The notes beneath the pieces were generated by a model. The model worked only from the letters and a program-made list of their open reading frames with translations. It was not told the origin of the DNA and did no database searches. Shown here one piece after another: positions 11,115 through 19,847 of a stretch of 64,000 nucleotides of DNA; position 1 is the stretch's first letter; each line of letters starts with the position of its first letter. The position numbers and the translations under genes are program-made. This DNA comes from Fusarium oxysporum f. sp. lycopersici 4287 (lineage: Eukaryota > Ascomycota > Sordariomycetes > Hypocreales > Nectriaceae), in contig NC_030993.1 of the NCBI RefSeq assembly GCF_000149955.1, positions 310,125 to 374,124 on the forward strand, given 5' to 3'.

Positions 11115-11522
11115 TTAAGCAGAAACACCGACAGGCTTCTGGCAGAAAGCACCGAGCTCAAGCTACATTCCAGTCAGTCTCCTCATCATTATTAGTTCCA
11201 TAGAAGCAGCTTACAATCTCGGAGAGGCCACAGCAGCGGGCCTTCTGGCCAGACTCGGCGCAGATAGCCTGAAATTCCTTGGCACTGTTGGGAGTCTTGG
11301 TAGCTATTATCACCGTTAGCAACTGTCGATATTGAAAATATTGGGGGTGAACTTACGAGCGCGGCAGTCACCAGAGAGGACTCCAACGAGGTTGAGACTA
11401 CAGCACTGGGGGTTTCCGAAGAGACCGCCGCTGGGGCAAGCCTCATAGCCGTTGGCGGAGGTAGCCGGCAGGGCGTAGGCGGTGCCAGCGAGGAACAGAG
11501 AAACGATGGTGTAGAACTGCAT
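11115..11522 (-). CDS. Class II hydrophobin
   Basis: Small secreted amphipathic surface protein of 100 aa that would self-assemble at air-water or hyphal surfaces. Three exons with introns at 11163-11214 and 11304-11356; spliced length is in frame. A signal peptide (MQFYTIVSLFLAGTAYA) is followed by all eight hydrophobin cysteines in the class II order: single Cys in YEACPSG, the pair in GNPQCCSLNL, SGDCRAP, FQAICAESG, the pair in KARCCGL, and the last in GAFCQKPVGV. Spacing and the PVGV end fit class II. The start at 11522 is the first ATG giving a signal peptide; a longer upstream frame has no such feature. A TATA-like sequence lies about 110 bp upstream. It heads a block of cell-surface genes. 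Confidence 0.93.
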
Positions 11523-11632
11523 GTTTGCGGTATTGAAAGGTTGGACTGGAAAGATTGAAAAGAGTTGTGATGGGTCGTTTGGATGCTGAGTGGTGATGAT
11601 GAAATATCTGGAAAGCTGGCGCAAGATGCAGT

Positions 11633-11639
11633 CTTTATA
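11633..11639 (-). promoter_or_regulatory. TATA box of the hydrophobin gene
   Basis: TATAAAG on the minus strand, about 111 bp upstream of the start codon at 11522. Confidence 0.5.
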
Positions 11640-12969
11640 GAGAAAGACGCTCAAGAGTGGTGAGACAAGTCATCTCTCCTAGGTATTCTGGATATTATTT
11701 TCCAACCTCCCGTTCCTTAAGGGCCCTGAGTTGTTCAAGATGACTTCTGTTTCCGGCGTTTTTGACGAGGGAGGTTGAAGCTTGGAATGCTTCTCAGCTC
11801 TGCATCGTCCTCTATTGATGCACGAGCATGGACCGTGGCCTTGCTAAGGTCAACCAGGTTGTCAAGCTGCGTGACACTAACTTGATTCATTTGCAGATCA
11901 TCATGTCCCAATGTCTAAAAAGTGGCCTACCCCAGAGTATTAGATTTTAACAAGATAATAGACGAGTTTACGCTCCCTGTAGCCTAGGTCGTCGATAGAT
12001 CTTCCGCGTCTCTGGCAAGGGAGCTGTATGTCACTTAATTATTATACACATTTTGCTGATATCTTTCTTCTAATAAACTTGAGTTTTCAGTCTTCAAATC
12101 GGATAGATGTAGGAGATGGAAAACAACAATAACTAAATAAAGTTGTTTACCAACAGCTATGCTATCCACTCTGAGACACCGTATAGTAGTGACGGGAATC
12201 GAATTCATTTTTGATTGAACCAAGAAAGAGAAATGCAAGGAGCATCCCTTGGATTTAATTTCGGAACTCGCTGTCACAAGCAACCAATTGCCGAAGCTGC
12301 GGGGGATATATCATGAATCAGCTGCCACTTACTCGGTCGCAACTAACGACATGCCTCATGCAACTGCCGTGCCGATGTCTTAGACAAAGCCAGGAACCAG
12401 CCGCCGATCTTGTCCCTGTATGCGGAGAATTCCCATAATTAGTTGGAGTCACGGAGAATTCCCCATGCCGCGATGTTACCAGCAACACGGCTGACAGTTT
12501 CTCCCTTGACAATGTCTCAGACGTCAGAGAATAGTTGTTGATCCCTACTTGTTTCAATATGACAACCCCGCATAGATACGATTTAGTGACAGCAAGGAAA
12601 TACTAGTTGATGATCACTGCTATATTCAAAAAGAATATTCCCTGTAATGCATCACTTAGTGCGTACAGAAAATTACCAACAAAGCTGAACTGAATGCTGT
12701 TACAACGCATTGCATATGAAGGCCAGTAAAAATTCCCATACTTGGCAATATTGACAAAGTCCTTTCGATTCGATGATTTAACTATAAAGCTACCATGCCA
12801 CTATGTACAAGAAGGGAAATTATTAAGTCCTTAGATCAAGTAGCCAAGCTCGGAACTAAGCACATGCAGTCAGAAGCATGTTCCCGAACCTAACAGCAGT
12901 AACTAAAGCTACCTCCACCTTCACACTTTAGACAACATAACTCAACCAGTCAAGGTATACTAAGATGAT
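11640..12969. other. Intergenic, no gene recognised
   Basis: About 1.3 kb, fairly AT-rich, between the hydrophobin promoter and the GPI-protein 3' end. Short open frames only, none protein-like. Confidence 0.5.
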
Positions 12970-13881
12970 CTAGAAAGGAATCCCGAATAGAATGAATCCA
13001 AATCCAAAGAATCCAAGAAGACCCAACTCAACGTAAGAGGCTTTAGTGGCGCCAGCAGTGATGGCAGATGGTTCTCCTGGAGCAGGACCACTGGTAGGGC
13101 TAGGAACAGGATTCTCTCCTGAGGGGTTGGGTATGATAGAAGTTGCCAGAGATGCAGGGGGTTTAGGAGCTTCCCCTCCAGAACCACAAGTCGTGCATGC
13201 AGCAGGAGGGTTGGGCTGAACAGAGGGTTGAGACTGCTGTCCTGCAGGGAAATTGGGGTTCTCTGGCTTGCCCTCACCCGGTTTGTTGGTTGTTTTGGGG
13301 GGCTGAGGAGGAGCAGGAGATGGGGGTTTGGGACCGCCGCACGTGGTGCATTTTTCTGGCTGAGGGCCCGTAGGGGCTGGCTTCACAGCAGGGGCAGATG
13401 AAACAGGTTGTGGCTGAACTGGAGGCTTGCCAGACGGTTTGCCCTGATCATGGCATGTCTCACAGTGCTCGGGCTGCGGCTTCGGAGGCTTGCCAGGGCC
13501 CTTGGTAGGAGTCGCCTCAGGGCATGGGACAGTGAGCGTCGCAGTGATAGGCTTCTCACCACAAGAGTTACAAACAGTAACAGTTGAGGTAAAACCAGGC
13601 GGAACACCAGTCGTGCGAGGCTGACACTTTTCCTTGTGGCAACCCTCAGTGATGGTGTACGTATGCAGACGCAGACCCGTGGAGCAGAACTCGTGATACT
13701 CAGTTGTATACACGGTATGAGGACCACCTGTGCCGTTGCCGGACCAAGTACTGGTCGGCTCGACTATGATGGAGGTGATGGTGGGAAAGGTCTTGGTTGA
13801 GGTAACGCAGGAAGTTGTTTCTGCGTTGACTGCCAGACTGGCAGTCAAGAGGAAGGGGATGAGGGACTTGAAAGTTTGCAT
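12970..13881 (-). CDS. Pro/Cys-rich GPI-anchored cell-surface protein
   Basis: Single-exon secreted protein of 303 aa. It has an N-terminal signal peptide (MQTFKSLIPFLLTASLAVNA), a Thr-rich Cys-containing region to about residue 125 (motifs CVTSTKTFPTITS, TVTVCNSCGEKPITATLT), and then a long Pro/Gly/Lys-rich stretch. That stretch carries three spaced CxxC pairs (HCETCHD, KCTTCGG, ACTTCGSGG). It ends in a hydrophobic tail (VELGLLGFFGFGFILFG) after small residues, as expected for GPI attachment to membrane or wall. An upstream in-frame ATG at 13938 is less likely because the signal peptide starts at 13881. It is divergent from the mucin-hydrophobin gene, sharing about 700 bp of promoter. No enzymatic domain is seen; function is probably structural or adhesive (inference). 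Confidence 0.8.
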   Translation of the reverse strand: MQTFKSLIPFLLTASLAVNAETTSCVTSTKTFPTITSIIVEPTSTWSGNGTGGPHTVYTTEYHEFCSTGLRLHTYTITEGCHKEKCQPRTTGVPPGFTSTVTVCNSCGEKPITATLTVPCPEATPTKGPGKPPKPQPEHCETCHDQGKPSGKPPVQPQPVSSAPAVKPAPTGPQPEKCTTCGGPKPPSPAPPQPPKTTNKPGEGKPENPNFPAGQQSQPSVQPNPPAACTTCGSGGEAPKPPASLATSIIPNPSGENPVPSPTSGPAPGEPSAITAGATKASYVELGLLGFFGFGFILFGIPF

Positions 13882-13983
13882 TGTTGAGGTGAGTGATGAA
13901 GCGAGTGACAGAATGTGTGAACGAGTGAAAGTTGTCAAATGACTTGTATGTCTGCAGTTGCGAAAACATCCCTTCGTTCAAGT

Positions 13984-13991
13984 ATTATATA
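13984..13991 (-). promoter_or_regulatory. TATA-like element of the GPI-protein gene
   Basis: TATATAAT on the minus strand, about 105 bp upstream of the start at 13881, in the 704 bp divergent region shared with the mucin-hydrophobin gene. Confidence 0.45.
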
Positions 13992-14585
13992 TCGCCGACC
14001 TCTCAGTAACCAAATTCTTCTAAAATTACCTTCGCACCTCCATACCTCCCAATATTCCACAATAGTCCGCGCACTTCCAACTTTGAAACCAAAACATGCA
14101 CAACGCAGCTGAAGTAAAAACTCAATGCTTGTTGATCCGTCCCAAGGAGGCAATATTGATATCGCTACCTTGCATACGAGTTCCCACGTCAAAGCTGTTT
14201 CGGGAAGTTGATCGACGGCTAATATCTCCGGTGTAGCCTCGCTTAGCGGAGAGAATGTGAGACAAGCAGGAGATAGTGTCAATAGTTGGGTTTTCAAGAG
14301 ACAAAGTTTTGCGATGGGAGCTGAAAGGCTTCACTTTTGCGGTGCAAGTCGGGTCATGGAGGTCGCGTCGGCATTTCTGAACTCAAACATCAGAAATTAC
14401 CTCAAAGTCGTAACTTGTTGTTATTCAAGAATAAACATCTACATCTGCTCAGTTGGGCATGTATATACAGCTACTCCTCAGCCCGAGTTCAATGTCAGCG
14501 ATATCCTTCTCATCAGTTTCTGATTACACTCGTTTGCTTCCAATCACTTGCTTATTCCTCTTCCCCTGAACACTCATTGATCACC

Positions 14586-16449
14586 ATGAAGTCCAAGAGT
14601 ATCATGGCCGCTTCAACAGTGATGGAGCTTGCTCTTGCCCAAGCTTCTGCTGATCCTCTTTGCTCCACCATCATCAATCTTCAGCCTATTGAATATCAAT
14701 TCCAGCAGCCTGTTCTCATCGACTCCTACTTCCCTGCCAACACTGACATTGTCCTCGATGATGGCCACGTTGTACATGTCACCAATGCTCCAACCTCTTT
14801 GAGCACTGTTCTGACGGATGTCTCGACAAGCTCGACTACACTGACCAGGTTCGTTCGCCATTTTATCTACAGTTGGGTTGGCTTTTGACTAATCATTTCG
14901 AAGTAGTGCTTCCAACGGCAACGGCAATCCGCCAGACGGAGGCTATCTCACCTTCACCGTTCCTGCGAACCCTGATGATATTGGCAATCATCCTGTCACC
15001 AAGACATATCCCCCAACTGAGCCCGGCCAGCCGGGCATTGTGGTCATTCAGGTTCCAACATCTCCTCCTGGAGCTGATGGCATCCCTACCTCTTCTGTCC
15101 CATACGTGACGGTCACTACCACTGGAGACTTCCCTTCTCTTACCGGCCCTGTCACGACTACTGTCACTCCTGGTGAGCCAGGAGCAACCGGTAGTGTCAT
15201 TATTGAGGTCCCCAACACCAAGATTACTTCTCCCTCAGCATCTTATGTTACCGTCACTACTCCAGGAAGCGTTGCCCCAACTGACGCCCCTCGCACAAGC
15301 ACTATTCCTCCCAGTAACCCTACGGATCCTGGCACGGTTATTGTTGTGGTTCCAAGCTCCCAGGCTTCATCTGTTTCCTCGATCCCATTTGTTACTGTTA
15401 CCACCACTGGTAGTACCCTCAACCCAACGGATGATCCCATCACGTCGACTATTTCCCCATCTGGGTCAACAGGTTCCGGCACTGTCATAGTGGAGGTTCC
15501 GCCTTCCAGTTCCCCTAGCGGCTCTGGCGCATCCTCCTCCCCTGTCTCTGTCGTTACCCGCACTGTCACTGGAGACGATGGTAATGGTGAGCCCTCTACG
15601 ACTACTATCACCCCCACCGCAAGCTCTGGTCCCGGGACCGTTATTGTTGAAGTCCCGCCCCCCACCAACAGCCCCTCGGCTACATCACCTGGAAGCAGCA
15701 GGCCTGGAGGTCCTGGTTCCTCTGGAACTGGCAGCTCTGCTAGTCAGGGGCCTAGCGATAGCGCCGCTCTATCTAGTAGCACTGGCGATGCTGGACCATC
15801 CTCATCTGTGCCGGAGACTTCTAGTCCCAGTCGGGCGACTACAGATGATGCTGCTTCGAGCACTTCCGCCAGCGCACCTGCAAGTAGTTCAGCTGCATCA
15901 TCAATCACGCAGTCTGAGACACCATCCAGTGCTGGCGCAGAGACGAGCACCCCTGCCACTTCTCCTGCTTCTTCTTCTGCCCCTTCAACGAGCGATGCAG
16001 ATACCAGCTCTCCTGTCAACCCCACCACCTCCAGCCCTGCTTCGTCAGCAGCTACCTCTGCCCCTGGTTCTTCCACAGAGTCCGCTCCTAGCTCATCCAC
16101 CAGTTCAGCGGCCGCGAACTTTGATCCTTGCCCCGACAGTCTCTATGGAAACCCTCAGTGCTGTTCCGTCGACGTTCTTGGGGTTGCAGACGTTGAATGC
16201 GATTCACGTAAGTACCTGCTTAATAGCTCAAGACAGATCATAGCTAACATGACCAATAGCCACCGAGTCTCCTACCGATGCCGATAACTTCCAAGCCATC
16301 TGCGCAGCTAGTGGTCAGCGAGCTCGATGCTGTGTCCTCCCTGTGGTAAGTCCTTTTCTTGAACCGGAAAACACTAGATACTGACTCATTTCGCACTATA
16401 GCTTGGCCAAGCTCTTGTTTGTTTGACTCCAGTTGGCGTATCGAACTAA
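14586..16449 (+). CDS. Mucin-like protein with C-terminal class II hydrophobin domain
   Basis: Predicted secreted protein of 566 aa in four exons (introns 14849-14903, 16208-16259, 16346-16401; spliced length in frame). A hydrophobic N-terminus is followed by a short unique region. Next come about five imperfect repeats of roughly 42 residues (14940-15660), each with a YVTVTTTG-like strand, a Thr/Pro/Ser segment and an ending like GTVIVEVP. Then comes a Ser/Thr/Ala-rich stretch (15661-16110). The last 75 residues form a complete class II hydrophobin module: FDPCPDSLYGNPQCCSVDVL, VECDSP, FQAICAASGQ, RARCCVLPV, LGQALVCLTPVGVSN, with all eight Cys. The repeats should be heavily O-glycosylated. 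Ordinary hydrophobins are about 100 aa, so this is a tethered or spaced hydrophobin. The splice sites in the hydrophobin part match those of the gene at 11115, supporting common descent. Confidence 0.88.
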
Positions 16450-17258
16450 ACCCAGCTTTACATTTTTTTTGGGAGAAGATCTGGACTTATTGTATGGGAG
16501 AACTGTAAGATGATATTCTGGAGTGACCGGGCTAGTGGCTTACGAGAGGCTTTTTGGAAGCCATGCTTGGAATGGACACAGACCTCGCAATATGGAATGT
16601 TTTCTATGCTCTAAAGGTGCTTTTTTGACTTATACAGTAATTGTAATACGGAGAGCCGACCTCGTTCTTCAATTCTAAATGGCTCTGAGCATTTTCGTTT
16701 CCTCATGAAACATTTTTCAAGGTACCGCTTCCCAGGTAATGACGATTGGTTTCGCTGGATTATTGAGTGTCAACATTGAAATGCAGTAATGACATTTGTT
16801 TAGCAATCGCTGGCAAGAAACTGTATAGGAATTCCATGGATAATTTTGAGGCTGTGCGCATAGATTTCGCTGAGGTCAGACGAGTTGCTACTGGTTACGC
16901 GCTAATGTCTCTATTTATGTCCGGGATTGTAAGCGGCAATATTCCTTCCACATACTCCGCCTCATGCGCGGTCACTAACCCCACGATTTTCACAACCTTT
17001 CTCATAGTAATTATTAAGCATAACTCTTCGTTAACCCTTCCCGTCGGCATCTAGTTATGCCGTGTTTAAGGACATCTCTGCAAGACTCTACAGCGCTTCT
17101 CTTTGGCCCCCAGTGAAATCTCACCAATACTGCTATAACAGCTCAATGACGATGGCTGCATGTAAATTGGTCTTACGCGCTAAGTGATAAATACAAGAAC
17201 AGCCCTGCTCCAGCTTAGATTACTTACTCAAGTTACCCACAAGTCGCCAAAACTCACC
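16450..17258. other. Intergenic, no gene recognised
   Basis: About 0.8 kb between the mucin-hydrophobin gene and the next membrane protein; one 95-codon frame without recognisable features. Confidence 0.5.
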
Positions 17259-18461
17259 ATGCATGCTTCATACTTCTCATACAACCTTAGCAGACCATAC
17301 CCTTATGTATGGTTTACTCCGGCTGTTCTTGTTGGTGGATTGATCGCGACAGCACTTATCGCATTTCTGAGCGTCGCGACACAAGGTTACGAGACTATTT
17401 CCATGGCTACCTCCAATCCCAACACGACCAGCGAAAATCGTAATCCTTTCTCGGACTGGCCTTCCTTCCTGACCGCAAACACAAAGTCGCTCTGCTCCAC
17501 CACGACGATCCCCATTGGCACTGAGTTCTACACCAACAATACCGCCCTCAAGTATACAGTTACCAAGATTTGGCGCGGCGACAATCCAAAGGAGCCAGAT
17601 GCACTGCTGGGATCATTGCCCTACCTCAACAACCCCTTCCAATCATGTGCAGTGAACGGTATCACGATTGAGTTTGAGGGCATCGATCGCAGTGCCTCTC
17701 AGATCGCGCTTCAGCAATGGGGCGCCAAGCTACGAGCTTCGCTATCCTGTGAGGTAGACACGCCTGGCGGCAGAACGACCGTGAACATGACAACAACCTA
17801 CGACGTCAACGGCATCGATAACGATGTGGGCACAGCGTTCCCAGGTCGGAACGACACAGATAAGGCAAGCTTATGGTGGGGAGAGTCACTTCTTGCTTGG
17901 TACTCAATAGCCTTGACCAACGGCATGCACGTTGCTAACGAGAAGTTCTTCCGGGGAGAGAATGACAAAGATGTTCCTCCAATTTACAAGGGTCACATTT
18001 CCTTCACGAAAAGAAAGACAGTCGTGCCATCGGCGCAGGGTATCAAGGCGCTGGATTTCTTCCAAGTCAGCTGCTTCTTCGTCCCTTTCAGCAACAATGG
18101 CGTATCTCCCAACGTTTATTACTGCAGCCATGAGAAAATGAAAAACTCACATTTGATCGAGAAGCTATCCAAAGCGGACGACAGCGACCAGTTGATGCCT
18201 CTCCCTGGTATTTGGATCTCGGCAGATAGCCTGGCTAAAGCCTTCTATTTCACCATTCTCGCCGATCTTGGACAGACAGACTCGGGACTGAATATTCTGG
18301 ACAACGTTGAGCTTCTGACCCATTACACCAAATACTATGAAGCTATCCAGAATCGCACGCCTATTTGGGGCGACAATCTCAGAGTCAACACCACAGAAGG
18401 GTTAGCTCATCGCGCATTCACATCCAAAGACGCCCCTGTATGGGACGAGGCGGGTCCCTAA
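17259..18461 (+). CDS. Uncharacterised single-pass membrane protein
   Basis: Single-exon gene for 400 aa. I do not recognise a named family. The start at 17259 (CACCATGC context) is preferred to an ATG 75 bp upstream because a short N-terminal segment then leads straight into one strong membrane helix (FTPAVLVGGLIATALIAFLS). The rest is a large, probably lumenal or extracellular domain with several N-glycosylation sequons and Cys residues (SLCSTTTIPIG, FQSCAVNGITIEFEG, ASLSCEVDTPGG). It ends 71 bp before the stop of the convergent multi-pass membrane gene, so the two may be linked functionally, but nothing in the sequence proves it. Hypothetical protein with good coding character. Confidence 0.75.
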   Translation: MHASYFSYNLSRPYPYVWFTPAVLVGGLIATALIAFLSVATQGYETISMATSNPNTTSENRNPFSDWPSFLTANTKSLCSTTTIPIGTEFYTNNTALKYTVTKIWRGDNPKEPDALLGSLPYLNNPFQSCAVNGITIEFEGIDRSASQIALQQWGAKLRASLSCEVDTPGGRTTVNMTTTYDVNGIDNDVGTAFPGRNDTDKASLWWGESLLAWYSIALTNGMHVANEKFFRGENDKDVPPIYKGHISFTKRKTVVPSAQGIKALDFFQVSCFFVPFSNNGVSPNVYYCSHEKMKNSHLIEKLSKADDSDQLMPLPGIWISADSLAKAFYFTILADLGQTDSGLNILDNVELLTHYTKYYEAIQNRTPIWGDNLRVNTTEGLAHRAFTSKDAPVWDEAGP

Positions 18462-18532
18462 TGTGAATGAGAAGGTTGTGAATTGCCTAGTGGGTAGTGT
18501 AATAGTCCATGAGATATATGTAGTCAAGATGC

Positions 18533-19369
18533 TCAATGACCCGGATATGCCATGTTGAAGCAAGCATAAGCAGTGACAGCCAGTGCAACGATCCCCAAAT
18601 AGAAATCGCCGGTGTCCGAGATGCCGCTCGCAGATGACTGACCCTTTCCTACATCACGCGGAATGAGATTAAAGGTCTTAGAAATGGAAGACCACGCTGT
18701 GACTGCCGGCGCCACAACCGTATCCGCCATACCAAAGCAGTACTCAAACGGCAGTCCAGTACTCCATGACAACAAATACGTCAGACCAAGAGAATACACC
18801 TCCATGAGCCGGTGACGTCTCCCAGATCCAAAGCATGGCAGCGTGAGCAGAATAAACCTGTAAACTGCGTGCGTAAAAATCCAGCTCTTGGAAGCAGCGG
18901 TGAAGACGAAAAGGTCATCGTGTAGCATGATAGTTTTCCACTGCACACTATACCCTTGCAGGACAATCCAGGCAGACAGAGAAAGACAAGCGGCCTTGCA
19001 GCAAATGCCACGGAAAGACCCTCCAGAAGGCGTCGCGACCATCATGAGAATATTGCCATAGACTGCAAAGTTGACGTAAATGGTGAAAGCGTGAAGCCAT
19101 TGCGCTTTCGTCGGCCTGCTAGCGACGATGAACAGAAGGACGGAGCCGAGGCCTAAGGGCAGTTCGGCCATAGTCTTGGCCATTTCACCCTTGGTGGAGG
19201 TTCGATCAAAGAGGACGATGATGGCGCTAGTGGTGTAGACGATGGTGAGGAGAAGGCCCGGTTTGGAGATGAGGCAGCGGTAAGCGAGGAAGAGGATCCC
19301 GCTGAGGGATGCGTTGAATGGAATGTCGAGATACGGCTCTAATGCCGCGTATACTGATAAGAGACTCAT
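18533..19369 (-). CDS. Uncharacterised multi-pass membrane protein
   Basis: Single-exon gene for 278 aa with about six or seven hydrophobic segments, for example GILFLAYRCLI, PGLLLTIVYTTSAIIVLF, LPLGLGSVLLFIVA, AACLSLSAWIVLQG, FILLTLPCF and FYLGIVALAVTAYACF. I recognise no family motif. The N-terminus MSLLSVYAALEPYLDIPFNAS has no cleavable signal, and the first helix probably serves as anchor. It is convergent with the single-pass membrane protein gene at 17259, with 71 bp between stops. Likely a membrane protein of endomembranes or plasma membrane; no reaction can be assigned. Confidence 0.7.
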   Translation of the reverse strand: MSLLSVYAALEPYLDIPFNASLSGILFLAYRCLISKPGLLLTIVYTTSAIIVLFDRTSTKGEMAKTMAELPLGLGSVLLFIVASRPTKAQWLHAFTIYVNFAVYGNILMMVATPSGGSFRGICCKAACLSLSAWIVLQGYSVQWKTIMLHDDLFVFTAASKSWIFTHAVYRFILLTLPCFGSGRRHRLMEVYSLGLTYLLSWSTGLPFEYCFGMADTVVAPAVTAWSSISKTFNLIPRDVGKGQSSASGISDTGDFYLGIVALAVTAYACFNMAYPGH

Positions 19370-19847
19370 GGTGATGCGCCACTATATTGGTGCCTTTGAA
19401 CGGTTGAGAAGAGAGTGGCTTGAAATAGTCGTGAAAAATGGATGTCGCTTCCCGCCTGTTCCGTGCGTGCTACGTGCTCGTTGCTAACCCACAAATACAG
19501 GGGTCCGAGGTCTTTGATTGGTCAGCCAAATATCAACACACGAACTCTAGGGTAAGATGTGTCCAATTATGTTTATGGTTTACATACGAACAGTGATTTG
19601 AGATGCGAAAGTCTCTATTAGACTCTCGTTTCAGACTACAAATAAAAGCTGGCAGACCTCCAGCTGCAGTTGGAAAAGTACTTTCTGCATAGCGATACCA
19701 ATGAAGCGCGGTACACTCTACCAGGAACAAGAATATAAGCATTGAAAATTGCAACGTCGACGATTGACTGTACGGGTCAAGTCTTAAGAGTTCAGATGCA
19801 AGAAAAAGTATATACCCAAGATTCTATCCTGCGCCATAAAGATCTAC
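19370..19847. other. Intergenic
   Basis: Promoter side of the multi-pass membrane gene and 3' side of the TPR-CHAT gene; nothing specific seen. Confidence 0.45.

Noticed and set aside
15243..16243. Long alternative frames within the mucin-hydrophobin gene
   Set aside because: They arise from the biased Ser/Thr/Pro codons of the repeats and lack start or signal features.
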